Shown: positions 47,976 to 57,390 of the stretch, piece after piece
How the letters are laid out: each line of letters starts with the position of its first letter
Position numbering within the stretch: the first letter of the stretch is position 1
NCBI RefSeq assembly: GCF_017368815.1
Contig: NZ_JAFNME010000002.1
Location: 1 to 64,000, forward strand
Direction: 5' to 3'
From: Comamonas denitrificans
GTDB lineage: Bacteria; Pseudomonadota; Gammaproteobacteria; Burkholderiales; Burkholderiaceae_C
DNA length: 64,000 nt
Made by a program: the position numbers and the translations under genes
The notes under the pieces: generated by a model
Database searches by the model: none
Seen by the model: the letters and a program-made list of their open reading frames with translations, nothing else
Told to the model about the DNA's origin: nothing

Positions 47976-49829
47976 ATGCCTTTGGATTTAAACGTTCCGT
48001 CGTATGTTCAACACACCGGCCTCATTGCCTGGGTGGCCGATATGGCGGCCTTGTGTGAACCCAAATACATCCACTGGTGCGATGGCAGCCAAGAAGAGTA
48101 CGACGCGCTGTGCCAGCAGCTGGTCGATGCCGGTACGTTTACCCGCCTCAACCCGTTGAAGCGCCCGGACAGCTACCTGGCGCGCACCGACCCCTCCGAC
48201 GTGGCGCGGGTGGAAGACCGCACCTTTATCTGCAGCGAGCGCCAGGAGGATGCCGGCCCCACCAACAACTGGATGGCCCCGGATGCCATGCGCTCCACCT
48301 TGCAGCCGCTGTTTGCCGGGTGTATGCGCGGGCGCACCCTGTACGTGATTCCCTTCTCGATGGGGCCGCTGGGCAGCCCCATTGCGCAAATCGGTGTGGA
48401 GCTAAGCGATAGCGCCTACGTGGCCGTGAACATGCGGCTGATGACGCGCATGGGCCGCAAAGTGTGGGATGTGCTGGGGGCCGATGGCGCTTTCGTGCCC
48501 TGCATGCACACCGTGGGCGCACCGCTGGCCCAGGGTGCCACCGATGCCACCGTCTGGCCCTGCAACCCGACGACGAAATACATCGTCCACTTCCCTGAAA
48601 CGCGCGAAATCTGGAGCTATGGCTCGGGCTACGGCGGCAACGCCTTGCTGGGCAAAAAATGTCTGGCGCTGCGCATCGCTTCCAAGATGGGGCAAGACCA
48701 GGGCTGGCTGGCCGAGCACATGCTGATTTTGGGCGTGACCAGCCCCGAAGGGGTGAAGCACCACATTGCAGCGGCCTTCCCCAGCGCCTGCGGCAAGACC
48801 AACTTTTCCATGCTGGTGCCGCCGGCAGGGTTTGCGGGCTGGAGCGTGACCACTGTGGGCGACGACATCGCTTGGATTCAGCCGCAGGCCGACGGCAGCC
48901 TGCGGGCCATCAACCCCGAGGCCGGTTACTTTGGCGTGGCACCGGGCACCAACCTGCAAACCAACCCCAACTGCATGGCCAGCCTGCACCGCGACGTGAT
49001 CTTCACCAACGTGGCGCTGACCGACGATGGCGACGTGTGGTGGGAAGGGCTGGAGGCCGACCACGGCGGCCAGCTGCCGGCGCATTTGATCGACTGGCAG
49101 GGCCGGCATTGGACCCCGGCCATTGCCAAGGAAACCGGGGCCAAGGCCGCCCACCCCAACGCCCGTTTTACCGTGGCGGCGACGAACAACCCGGTGCTCG
49201 ACCCGGCCTGGGACGACCCCCAGGGCGTGAAGATTGATGCCTTCATCTTCGGCGGCCGCCGCTCCAGCACCGTGCCGCTGGTCACCGAAGCGCGCAACTG
49301 GGTCGAAGGCGTGTACATGGCCGCCACCATGGGCAGCGAAACCACCGCCGCCGCCTTTGGCCAGCAAGGCGTGGTGCGCCGGGACCCGTTTGCCATGCTG
49401 CCGTTTTGCGGCTACCACATGGGCGACTACTTTCGGCACTGGCTCGAGCTGGGCGAAAAACTGCAGGCCCAGGGTGCCACCCTGCCGCGCATTTACTGCG
49501 TGAACTGGTTTCGCAAAGGGGCGGACGGCCAGTTCGTCTGGCCCGGCTACGGCGAAAACATGCGCGTGCTGCACTGGCTGCTACAACGCCTGCAGGGCCA
49601 GGCCGAGGGCGAGGAAACCGCCTTTGGCATCGCCCCGCGTTATGGCGATTTGCATTGGCAGAGCTTGCCGTTTAGCCAAGCGCAATTTGCCAGTGTGACC
49701 ACGCTGGATCGCGCAATGTGGGCGCAAGAGCTGCAATCGCACGCCGAGCATTTCGCCCAGCTGGGGCCGCGCCTGCCGGTGGCGCTGGAGCAGGTGCGCC
49801 AGGCGCTGGCGCAGCGGCTGGCGGGCTGA
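47976..49829 (+). CDS. pckG: Phosphoenolpyruvate carboxykinase (GTP)
   Basis: A 617-residue gluconeogenic enzyme converting oxaloacetate plus GTP to PEP. GTP-class motifs are [15 protein letters not shown] (P-loop with the reactive Cys), [12 protein letters not shown] (metal-binding DD), and [11 protein letters not shown]. Start ATG 47976 is preferred because AGGAGAG lies nine bases upstream; ATG 47940 would add 12 residues without a ribosome site. Flanked by a terminator on the left and the convergent DUF2149 gene on the right with a 20-bp gap. Confidence 0.96.
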   Translation: MPLDLNVPSYVQHTGLIAWVADMAALCEPKYIHWCDGSQEEYDALCQQLVDAGTFTRLNPLKRPDSYLARTDPSDVARVEDRTFICSERQEDAGPTNNWMAPDAMRSTLQPLFAGCMRGRTLYVIPFSMGPLGSPIAQIGVELSDSAYVAVNMRLMTRMGRKVWDVLGADGAFVPCMHTVGAPLAQGATDATVWPCNPTTKYIVHFPETREIWSYGSGYGGNALLGKKCLALRIASKMGQDQGWLAEHMLILGVTSPEGVKHHIAAAFPSACGKTNFSMLVPPAGFAGWSVTTVGDDIAWIQPQADGSLRAINPEAGYFGVAPGTNLQTNPNCMASLHRDVIFTNVALTDDGDVWWEGLEADHGGQLPAHLIDWQGRHWTPAIAKETGAKAAHPNARFTVAATNNPVLDPAWDDPQGVKIDAFIFGGRRSSTVPLVTEARNWVEGVYMAATMGSETTAAAFGQQGVVRRDPFAMLPFCGYHMGDYFRHWLELGEKLQAQGATLPRIYCVNWFRKGADGQFVWPGYGENMRVLHWLLQRLQGQAEGEETAFGIAPRYGDLHWQSLPFSQAQFASVTTLDRAMWAQELQSHAEHFAQLGPRLPVALEQVRQALAQRLAG

Positions 49830-49849
49830 GTCTGCGGTGGCGCAGGCGC

Positions 49850-50242
49850 CTACTCCTGTGCCATCCCCGCCTCGGGCACGTAGACCATCGAGCCATCCTT
49901 CATCTTGTAGGCCACGCCGGCTTTGGCCCCCTGGCCTTCACCGATTTCGCCGCTGGCTTTGTAGTGCTCGATCTTGGCACCGTCCTTGATGATGACTTCC
50001 ATGTTCTCTTTGCCGGGGTTTTTGATAACCGTGACCTGCTCGGCGGTGAACGGGTTGGTCGGGCTTTGCGCCACGGCCAGCAGCAAGGCGGCGATGATGA
50101 CCAGGAACACGTCGATCAGGTTCACGACCGAGAGGATGGGGTCGTCCTCGTCGCTGTCCTCCAGCAGGCGGCGGCGGGTGCTTTGGGCGCTGGCGCTGTG
50201 CGCGATGGGCGCTGCGGGGGCGGGGGGATGGGCGGCACTCAT
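49850..50242 (-). CDS. DUF2149 (ExbD-like) protein of the tetrapyrrole-uptake cluster
   Basis: A 130-residue protein with one N-terminal transmembrane helix (ILSVVNLIDVFLVIIAALLL) that carries an aspartate (D44) in the membrane, as ExbD and TolR do, and a small periplasmic domain. DUF2149 genes accompany ExbB-like genes and CobN-like genes in haem-uptake loci. The start overlaps the stop of the ExbB-like gene (ATGA), so the two are coupled. Likely the proton-path partner in a cluster-specific motor; no TonB gene is next to it. Confidence 0.85.
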   Translation of the reverse strand: MSAAHPPAPAAPIAHSASAQSTRRRLLEDSDEDDPILSVVNLIDVFLVIIAALLLAVAQSPTNPFTAEQVTVIKNPGKENMEVIIKDGAKIEHYKASGEIGEGQGAKAGVAYKMKDGSMVYVPEAGMAQE

Positions 50243-50784
50243 GCGGCGGCCTCTTGCTTTTTCAGGGGCATGACGGTGGCGGGCGGCGCTTGGGGGGCGG
50301 CTTGGCCGGCCAGCTCGGCCTCGATGGCGGCCAGATCGACGGCATACCAGCGCTTGCGCACGTTCACCACGGTAAAGCTGATGGCCGCCGCCAGCAGAGC
50401 CAGGATGACGGCAGAAAAAGCAATCATCAGGCTGCGCGAGACATCTTGCAGCGCCCCGTCGGCCAGGGCTTTGAGCGCCGGGCCCATGGGAATCATGGTG
50501 GCCACCAGCCCCAGCATGGGTGCAACGCGGGTGGCAATGCGGGCAAATTCCAGGCGTTTGACGGCCACGGTCTCCAGCGCCACCAGGTCGCAGCCGGGGT
50601 CGGCGCGGCGCAGGGCGTGTAGCTCAAAGCCCGCCGGTTTGCCCTGGGTGCGTTGCCACGCCTGCCAGGCAAACGCGCCCAGCGCGTAGAAGGCGTGGAC
50701 GAACAGCGCGGCAATGGCCAGCAGCACGGGGTAGAGGAAGAACTGGCTGATGTCGTACATCGCCATTTCGATGGGGTTGGTCAT
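50239..50784 (-). CDS. MotA/TolQ/ExbB-family proton-channel protein
   Basis: A 181-residue protein with three transmembrane segments: FFLYPVLLAIAALFVHAFYA, VAPMLGLVATMIPMGPALKA and LMIAFSAVILALLAAAISFT. The last two match the MotA/TolQ/ExbB channel signature (APMLGLVATM with following Gly). Fused to a short Ala/Pro tail. It pairs with the DUF2149 protein downstream and, in the hmu layout, energises the outer-membrane receptor or the CobN-like enzyme. It follows hmuS-like gene by 127 bp that contain a repeat. Confidence 0.87.
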   Translation of the reverse strand: MTNPIEMAMYDISQFFLYPVLLAIAALFVHAFYALGAFAWQAWQRTQGKPAGFELHALRRADPGCDLVALETVAVKRLEFARIATRVAPMLGLVATMIPMGPALKALADGALQDVSRSLMIAFSAVILALLAAAISFTVVNVRKRWYAVDLAAIEAELAGQAAPQAPPATVMPLKKQEAAA

Positions 50785-50827
50785 GGTTCAAGCTCCTTGT
50801 GAAATCGGTTGGTTTGGTTAATTTAGG

Positions 50828-50908
50828 AGCTGTTTCCGCTTGTATTTAAACAATTTCATGAATAAATAGCTTTGAAATTGTTTTATTTAATTCGCAAACA
50901 GCTATTTT
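50828..50908. repeat. Intergenic hairpin repeat, copy 8
   Basis: AGCTGTTT ... AAACAATTTCA and TGAAATTGTTT ... AAACAGCT form a long imperfect inverted repeat, sharing the inner CAATTTCA/TGAAATTG pair with the copy at 63553-63628. It lies between the ExbB-like and CobN-like genes inside an apparent operon. Confidence 0.75.
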
Positions 50909-50911
50909 TAT

Positions 50912-53900
50912 TTATAGCATTGCCTTGCGCCGCTGCCGCCATGCGCCGCCTGCCGTGATGGTGGCCAGGCCCAGCCCCAGGGCCAGATGGCGCCAGGGCG
51001 GGTTGTCGGGCGCATCGGGCGCAGTAACGGGCTGCAGCAGTACGCCGCTGATGGGCGGGGGCGCTTGCTCCGTTTCTGGTGGCGGCGGTTCGGGCGCTGG
51101 CTCCGGTGGTGGCGCGGGCGGCGGTTCTGCGGCGGGCGGTTCGGGCCGCTTGGGTGTTGGCGCTGCGGCCGCCGGTGGTGCAGGCAAAGCGCGGGCCCCC
51201 TGGGGCGCGGCGGCGGTGGGTGTGGCGCTGGGCGCGGCCATGCCAAAGCCGATGCCCGGCTGGGCGCTGGCCCCAACCATGGCGGCAAAGGCGGCGTTGT
51301 CGGTGCGCACGTCAAAGCGTTGCGACAAATCCTGCCAGCGCGCTTTGAGCTCTTGCACGGTGGCCGCGTCGGCCTGCCAGTAGCCCTGGCGGGCGGCTTC
51401 CAGCATGCGTTCCATGGTTTGCGCTAGGGCGTGCGGGTTTTGCTGTTCAAACCACGTTGTCAGGCCCAGGTTGTGCTTGTCGCGCACGTAGACATCGACC
51501 ATTTCCTGCCATTGGTCGTCGCGCACAATTTCGCGGGCCACCGCTGTCCAGCCCCAGAAGTTGTTGGTCGCATCCAGCACTTGCAGCGTGCCGGCGTAGC
51601 CTTCTTGCATCAAGCCCTGGATGTAGCCGGGGTGGAACTGGCGCGTGGCCAGCTCTTTGGCCAGGAACTGCGCCGCGCCTTCCACCCGGCCGCTGCCTGC
51701 GCCGCGCAGGTTGCTGATGTACAGCGCGGGCGCTTTGCCATCGAGATGGCGCACGGCCAGGGCGATGCCGCCCAGGTACTGGAAGGGGTCGTCCGTGGTC
51801 AGCATGCCGTACAGGTTGGAGCTGCGCGAGAGCACAGCGCCCTGCGTGCCCTTGAGGTGCTCGGCGTACAGGTTCACGCCCTGGCGGCCCTCTAGCCCGG
51901 CCACGCCGGCCTGGCCCCATTGTTTTTCATCGGGGCCATAGGCGTATTGCATTTTCGACAGGTAAAGCTGGGCCAGCTTGCGGTCGCCTTCCTCTTTGCC
52001 GCTCCAGGTATCACTGGCCAGCACGGCATCGTCCAGGCCAGTGCCGTAGTTGCCGCTGGCCGAGGCAAAGATGCGCGTGGCCCCGGCCTGCGCGGCCACT
52101 TCGGGGGCGGCCCCCTGGGCGATGAGCTGCTGGGCGATGCGCTGGGCGTTGCGGGCCACGGGGTTGTCGGCTTCGTCCCTGGCCTGGCTGGCCAGCAGCG
52201 CGGCCTGGGCCAGTTGCTTCATAACGTTGGGGAAGTGGTCGCGGTACAGGCCGGTGGCCGACAGCACCACGTCCACGCGCGGGCGGCCCAGTTGTTCGCG
52301 CGGCACCAACTGCACGCCGGTGACGCGCCCGCCCGCATCCCACACCGGCTCCACGCCCAGCAGCCACAGCGCTTGCGCTTCCAGCAGGCCGAAGTGGCGC
52401 ATGGTCTCGACCGACCACAGGCTGAAGGTGAGTTTTTCCGGGGCCTTGCCGTGCAGTTGGATGTGTTCGGCGATCAGGTTTTCGGCGGCCTGCTTGCCTG
52501 CCTCCCACGCCTGCTTGGTGGGCACGCGCGAGGGGTCAAAGCCGTAGAGGTTGCGCCCCGTGGGGTAGGCATCGGGGTTCTTGATGGGGTCGCCGCCGTA
52601 GGAGGTGGGCAGGTACTTGCCATCCAGCACAGCCAGCAGGCCGGTTAGCTCGCCCTGGGCACCCAGGTTGGCGTAGGCGGTGCGGGCCTGCTGCAAAGAT
52701 TTTTGCAGCGCCTCGGGCAGGTCGTCCACGGGTTCGCCTTGCACCACGTGGCGCTGTAAGAGTTGGTAGGGCACGGTCTGCGCCAGTTGTTCCCAGGGGC
52801 CGACCAGGGCTTCATCGGCATCTTCCGGCGGCACGCCAGCGTGGATAGCGGCGGCATCCCAAAAGGGCTGGCCCAGCATCAGCAGCACGGTGCCTAGGCG
52901 GTGCAGCTCCTCAGGTGCTTTGCCAAAGGAGTGCAGCCCTTGCGGCTGGGCGGTTTGTGCCAGCTCGTGCAGGTGGTCGTGCAACTGGCGCACAAAACCG
53001 GCAAAGTCGGCCTGCACCTGGGGCACGGTCAGGCCCAGGTCGGCCACCACGCGCTCTTTTTGTGCGGCGGCCAGCAGGTCGATGGCGGTGCGTTCTTTCA
53101 CCGCGCCTTCGTCCTGCGCCAGCCATTGGTGCAGCAGGTCGTGCATGTGCGTCAGCGCCGCGTGCAGGCCGCCAGGGGCAAAGGGCGGCGTTTGGTGGCT
53201 GATGATGGTGGCGCGGCCCCGGCGCTTGGCCTGGGTGGCTTCGCCGATGTTGTCGGCAATGTAGGGGTAGGCCACGGGGATGTCGCCCAGCGCCAGCAGG
53301 GGCGGGTCGTACACGGACAGGCCGCGCTCCTTGCCCGGTAGCCATTCCTGCGTGCCGTGGGTGCCAAAGTGGATCAGCGCATCGGCGCGCTGGCGCGTCC
53401 ACAAATAGGTGGCGAAGTAGTAGTGCGAGGGCAGGGCGGTGGTGGAGTGGTAGATGGCTTTTTCCTTGCTCACCTGCCCGTCGGAGCGCGGCGGCTGCGG
53501 CAGGATGAGCACCTTGCCCAGTTGCAGGCGCGGGATAACGAAAAAGTCCTGCCCGCCCCGGCGCACCACCATGCGCGACTGCGCCGGGTCGCCCCAGGCT
53601 TGATGCAGCGCGGCCTGCGTGGCCTCGGGCAGCTGCTTCAGCCAGGCGCGGTAGTCGGCCAGCGGCAGCAGCTCGGCCAGATTGGCTTGCAACAGGGGCT
53701 GCAAGCGGCCTGCGCGGTAGGCCGGGGCCAGCAGGTGCTGCAGCTGCTCGATCAGCGCGTCTTCTTGCGGCGTGGTGGTGTCGTAACCGGCGGCCTGCAT
53801 GCCGTCCAGCACGTGGCGCAGGCTGCGCGGCACGTTCAGGAACGAGGCGGAGAGGTTTTTCTCCCCCGGCGGGTAGTTCCAGAACATTACCGCCACCTGC

Positions 53901-55033
53901 TTGTCGGCGTTGGGCGTGCTTTGCAGTTTGGCCAGGCGCACGGCCTTGTTCACCACGGCCTGGGCCTGCGGGGCGATGGCAACGATTTGCTCATCGCTTT
54001 TGCGCGTGGCAGCGGCCACCTGGATGTCGGTCACGCCCGCGTATTCGGGCTGGGCCAGGTAGAAGGGCACGTCCATCAGCGCCACGCCGTGCGGGTCGTG
54101 CTCCCAGTCGGCCGGCTCGCCGCGCCGGTAGGGCATGGCCTGCAGCACGGGCACGCCCAGGGCGGCAAACTCGGTGCGCCGGTCTTCGGCGTTGAGCATG
54201 ATTTGCGTGGTGATCAGCACATCCACCAGCGGGTGGCCCGCCGCGTCTTGCAACATCCGGGTGAAGCCCTTGGGCTCCATCATGGGCGTGTAGAACGGCA
54301 GGGCGATGGCGCCGCTGGCCTCGATGCGTTCGATCAGGTCGTCGATAAACGCCGTCTGGATGGAGGCGATGTACTGCTGGTGCAGCGCCAGCCCAACGAT
54401 GGCCGGGCGCTGGCCGCGCGGCGCGGCAGGGTTCACGCCCTTCCAGGCGAAATACTCCTGCGCGGTGGCAAACACCTGCTGCGCTGCTTTGGGGTGGTAA
54501 ATCGCCGCTTTGGGGTAGAGCACCGGATCAGCCACCGCTGGCGCAGGCTGGCCGCGCAGGTGGGCGCTTAAGGTGGCGAAAAAGCCCTCGAAGTTTTGCC
54601 GCCCGCCATTCACGTAAAACGGGTGCAGGCGCTGGGCTACGGCATCGGGCAGGCCGCTGGCCTGGGCCTGCGGGCCGTACAGCCACATGTGCGGCTGCGT
54701 GAGGTGGGGCAGGGCGGGGGCGAGGTGCTCGCGCACTTCGTCGACCAGGTAACTGTCAAAAAACACCGCGTCGTGCCCCTGCCACAGCCCGCCGTCGCTG
54801 TTCTTGGCAATGCGGTGCAGGTAACGCACCTGCACCGCCACGCCGTAGGGCGCGGCAATCGCGGCCAGTTGGCGGAACTTGCCTGCCGGCACGTTGCCGG
54901 TGGCAATGAACAGCACCGACAGCGGCGGCTGTTGCGCAGAGGCCGAGGGCACCGCACCGGGCGGCTGCGCCCAGGCCGCGCTGCAGCCCAGTGCCAGCAG
55001 CCAGGCACACCAGAATTGGAAAATTTTTTTCAT
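50912..55033 (-). CDS. Periplasmic, membrane-anchored CobN/HmuS-family protein (putative haem dechelatase)
   Basis: A 1373-residue CobN-family protein (IHFGTHGTQEWLPGKERGL, GDIPVAYPYIADNIGEATQAKRRG and IFASASGNYGTGLDDAVLAS are the family's core segments). Unlike cytoplasmic cobaltochelatase CobN, it starts with a signal peptide (MKKIFQFWCAWLLALGCSAAWA) and ends with a proline-rich tether (about 1290-1340) and one transmembrane helix followed by RQRRKAML. No CobS, CobT or other cobalamin gene is near. This architecture and the TonB-receptor/ExbB/DUF2149 neighbours match HmuS of Bacteroidota, reported as a haem dechelatase. Substrate and direction of chemistry are inferred. MKK at 55033 is the start. 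Confidence 0.88.
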   Translation of the reverse strand: MKKIFQFWCAWLLALGCSAAWAQPPGAVPSASAQQPPLSVLFIATGNVPAGKFRQLAAIAAPYGVAVQVRYLHRIAKNSDGGLWQGHDAVFFDSYLVDEVREHLAPALPHLTQPHMWLYGPQAQASGLPDAVAQRLHPFYVNGGRQNFEGFFATLSAHLRGQPAPAVADPVLYPKAAIYHPKAAQQVFATAQEYFAWKGVNPAAPRGQRPAIVGLALHQQYIASIQTAFIDDLIERIEASGAIALPFYTPMMEPKGFTRMLQDAAGHPLVDVLITTQIMLNAEDRRTEFAALGVPVLQAMPYRRGEPADWEHDPHGVALMDVPFYLAQPEYAGVTDIQVAAATRKSDEQIVAIAPQAQAVVNKAVRLAKLQSTPNADKQVAVMFWNYPPGEKNLSASFLNVPRSLRHVLDGMQAAGYDTTTPQEDALIEQLQHLLAPAYRAGRLQPLLQANLAELLPLADYRAWLKQLPEATQAALHQAWGDPAQSRMVVRRGGQDFFVIPRLQLGKVLILPQPPRSDGQVSKEKAIYHSTTALPSHYYFATYLWTRQRADALIHFGTHGTQEWLPGKERGLSVYDPPLLALGDIPVAYPYIADNIGEATQAKRRGRATIISHQTPPFAPGGLHAALTHMHDLLHQWLAQDEGAVKERTAIDLLAAAQKERVVADLGLTVPQVQADFAGFVRQLHDHLHELAQTAQPQGLHSFGKAPEELHRLGTVLLMLGQPFWDAAAIHAGVPPEDADEALVGPWEQLAQTVPYQLLQRHVVQGEPVDDLPEALQKSLQQARTAYANLGAQGELTGLLAVLDGKYLPTSYGGDPIKNPDAYPTGRNLYGFDPSRVPTKQAWEAGKQAAENLIAEHIQLHGKAPEKLTFSLWSVETMRHFGLLEAQALWLLGVEPVWDAGGRVTGVQLVPREQLGRPRVDVVLSATGLYRDHFPNVMKQLAQAALLASQARDEADNPVARNAQRIAQQLIAQGAAPEVAAQAGATRIFASASGNYGTGLDDAVLASDTWSGKEEGDRKLAQLYLSKMQYAYGPDEKQWGQAGVAGLEGRQGVNLYAEHLKGTQGAVLSRSSNLYGMLTTDDPFQYLGGIALAVRHLDGKAPALYISNLRGAGSGRVEGAAQFLAKELATRQFHPGYIQGLMQEGYAGTLQVLDATNNFWGWTAVAREIVRDDQWQEMVDVYVRDKHNLGLTTWFEQQNPHALAQTMERMLEAARQGYWQADAATVQELKARWQDLSQRFDVRTDNAAFAAMVGASAQPGIGFGMAAPSATPTAAAPQGARALPAPPAAAAPTPKRPEPPAAEPPPAPPPEPAPEPPPPETEQAPPPISGVLLQPVTAPDAPDNPPWRHLALGLGLATITAGGAWRQRRKAML

Positions 55034-55094
55034 TGCAGCCAGACCAACCCCGCAGGGGGTAGTTATCAAGAGCTGGTTCCGCAAATAAATAATA

Positions 55095-55155
55095 GATTTC
55101 AGATAGTTTTATATCTGAAATCAATATTTATAAAGCGGAAAAAGCTATTGTTTTT
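55095..55155. repeat. Intergenic hairpin repeat, copy 9
   Basis: GATTTCAGATA (55095-55105) and TATCTGAAATC (55112-55122) are perfect arms; the tail TAAAGCGGAAAAAGCTATT belongs to the dispersed family. It lies between the receptor gene and the CobN-like gene and could be an intra-operon processing or attenuating hairpin. Confidence 0.7.
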
Positions 55156-55158
55156 AGA

Positions 55159-57135
55159 TTAAAAATCCATCCGCGCATTCACAAAGAAGCGCCGCCCCTG
55201 TTCGGCCCAGCCGAAGTTGGGCGACTCCTCCTGCATGCGCACATTGCCCAGGTTCTGAATGCCGGTGCTTAGGTGCAACTGGCGCTCGCCACCCAGCTTC
55301 CAGGCGCGGCCCACGCTGGCGTTCCACAGCGTGTAGGTGGGCAGCTTGCCGCTGGCGCTTTGCTGCTTGCCCGTGGTTTCCGCGCCCAGCTGGGTGCGCC
55401 ATTGCTGCACCTGCCACACCAGGGTGGAGTTCCACGCTACGCGCGGGCGGTCGTTCAACTGCTGGCCCGTGGTTTTGTCGCGGGTGTGCAGCCAGGTGGC
55501 ATCGTTGTTCCACTGCAGGCGCGGGGTGATGTCCCAGGTGAAGCCCGCTTCCAGCCCCTGGATGCGGGCGGCATCCACGTTGTCGTACTGGTAAATGCTG
55601 CGCGGGCCGATTTTTTGCAGCAGGCGGTAGGTGATGAGCTGCTTGACTTCGGTATGGAACACCGTGGCCCGCAGCGCCAGCTGCGGCGCGGCCTGCCAGT
55701 TGGCGCCCAGCTCAAAGGCGTTGGAGGTTTCCGGCTGGATGTTGCCGTTGCCCAGGAAGGAGTGCGGCCCCTCGGCCCCGACGTAGTTGGGCGAAATCTG
55801 CTTGAGCGTGGGCGCTTTGAAGGCGTGGCCATAACCGCCCTTGACGACCAAGTTCGGGCTGGCCTCCCACACCAAGTAGGCGCGGGGGCTGACTTCTGAG
55901 CCAAAAATCTCGTGGTGGTCGCCACGCAGGCCCAGGGTGGCCATCAGGTTCTGGCCCAGGGCGAACTCGTCCTGCACGAACAGGGCTTTGTGCGTGGCTT
56001 CGTCCTGGCCGTTTTTCAGCCCGGCATTGACCAGCTCTTCCTTGCGCCATTCGCCGCCCACGGTGATTTGGTGGCTGCCCCAGCGCGTGCTGGCGTGGCC
56101 GTCCACCACGCTGTCGCGCATGTCCTGCGGACGTGTGGCGGCCACGCCGTTGTTGCGGAAGTTGCGGATGCTGATGTCGCTGCGGTAGGCCCGCAACTGG
56201 CTGCGCCAGCCATTGCCCCAATCGGCATTCCAGCTGGCGTGCTTTTGCGTGCGATCTAACTCGTAGCGGTTGTGGTAGTACGTGGGGGTGCGGTTGATGT
56301 CATCGGAATCGCGCTTTTCCAGGCCGTCTTGCACGCCAAATTCCACCTCATGCCCGGCCACGGGCTGCCAGCTGGCGGTCAGCCCCAGGCTGCGTGTGCG
56401 GTTGCCCTCGATTTCAGACTGGGCGCGGTCTTCCGGCAGCACGGTGCTGCCCTGGTAAGACTTTTCGGCGTTGATGGCCAGGTTGAATTGCTCGCCCAGC
56501 GGGCCAGCGGCATACACCGAGGTGCGCAAGGCATCTGCCGCCGTGTCCGAATCCAGCCCCGTCGCGCCAGACAGGCTGATCGAGGCCATCCAGCGGTCTT
56601 TCGGCTTTTTCGTGATCAGGTTGATGACCCCGCCCAGCGCCTCGGAGCCGTACAGCGCCGACAGCGGGCCACGGATGATCTCCACCCGCTCCACCGCCGC
56701 CATGGGCAGCCAGCCGTATTGGTAGTCGGAGTGGCCAATCACGTCATCGCTGGCGCTGATGCGCCGCCCATCAATCAGCGTCAGCGTGTGCTTGCCCTCC
56801 ATGCCGCGCAGCGCCAGCGTCTTGCGCCCGCCCACCTGCCGCCCCTGAAAGGTCACCCCCGGCGTGCCGCGCACGGCATCGAGCAGGTTGGCCGCATTGC
56901 GCTGGGCCAGCTCCTCCTCGGTCACCACCGTCACACTGGCGGGCGCGGTGCGGGCCTCTTGCTCGGTCATGGTGGCCGTCACCGTGACGGCTTGCAAGGT
57001 GTGCTGCCCAGCTGGTGCGGCGGCCAGCAGGGCATCGTCAGCCGCCGTGGCGGCCTGGGCCAGACCGAACACTAAAAAAGTGGCCAAGGCCACGGGATGG
57101 GGCGGGTGCGCCGGGGTGAGAGAGGATGGTTTCAT
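55159..57135 (-). CDS. TonB-dependent outer-membrane receptor (haem/metallotetrapyrrole or iron)
   Basis: A 658-residue receptor: signal peptide (to about residue 31, FGLAQAATAA), TonB box LQAVTVTATM, plug domain (LLDAVRGTPGVTFQGRQVGG; LTLIDGRRISASDDV; VERVEIIRGPLSALYGSEALG) and a 22-strand barrel ending in phenylalanine (RFFVNARMDF). FKAPTLKQISPNYVG followed by GPHSFLGN and GNIQPETSNAFELG mirrors the FRAP/NPNL block of haem receptors, with a histidine between them; catecholate receptors look similar. A Fur-like box is 16 bp upstream. The start at 57135 is preferred over 57153. Confidence 0.92.
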   Translation of the reverse strand: MKPSSLTPAHPPHPVALATFLVFGLAQAATAADDALLAAAPAGQHTLQAVTVTATMTEQEARTAPASVTVVTEEELAQRNAANLLDAVRGTPGVTFQGRQVGGRKTLALRGMEGKHTLTLIDGRRISASDDVIGHSDYQYGWLPMAAVERVEIIRGPLSALYGSEALGGVINLITKKPKDRWMASISLSGATGLDSDTAADALRTSVYAAGPLGEQFNLAINAEKSYQGSTVLPEDRAQSEIEGNRTRSLGLTASWQPVAGHEVEFGVQDGLEKRDSDDINRTPTYYHNRYELDRTQKHASWNADWGNGWRSQLRAYRSDISIRNFRNNGVAATRPQDMRDSVVDGHASTRWGSHQITVGGEWRKEELVNAGLKNGQDEATHKALFVQDEFALGQNLMATLGLRGDHHEIFGSEVSPRAYLVWEASPNLVVKGGYGHAFKAPTLKQISPNYVGAEGPHSFLGNGNIQPETSNAFELGANWQAAPQLALRATVFHTEVKQLITYRLLQKIGPRSIYQYDNVDAARIQGLEAGFTWDITPRLQWNNDATWLHTRDKTTGQQLNDRPRVAWNSTLVWQVQQWRTQLGAETTGKQQSASGKLPTYTLWNASVGRAWKLGGERQLHLSTGIQNLGNVRMQEESPNFGWAEQGRRFFVNARMDF

Positions 57136-57150
57136 GACAATAAATGTAAA

Positions 57151-57165
57151 CAAGAATAATTCTCA
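57151..57165. promoter_or_regulatory. Fur box upstream of the receptor gene
   Basis: CAAGAAT-A-ATTCTCA is a 7-1-7 inverted repeat close to the Fur consensus TGATAAT-N-ATTATCA, 16 bp upstream of the receptor ATG on the minus strand, in an AT-rich promoter stretch. It implies iron repression of the whole 49.85-57.14 kb cluster. Confidence 0.72.
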
Positions 57166-57390
57166 TTAAAATTATGACATGGTTTTTTTGGTGCTTTCCT
57201 TGTTTTTTCACCCAAGCAAGCGCCAGCATGCGGGTGCCGCTGCGCTTGCCCCTTGCGCCAGCGCAGCAAGGGCTGGCGCAAGCTTTATGATCGTGCGCTA
57301 TTGGCACCCATTCACCACTGGGCAGGCACAGTCTGCTGGCCTGCACCCGGTACCCTTTACCCCTCACTTTAGAATTTTGGGAGATTGACC

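Noticed and set aside
50912-55033. Calling the CobN-like gene a cobaltochelatase for cobalamin synthesis
   Set aside because: It has a signal peptide and a membrane anchor, lies in a TonB/ExbB-type cluster with a Fur box, and no cobalamin gene is nearby.
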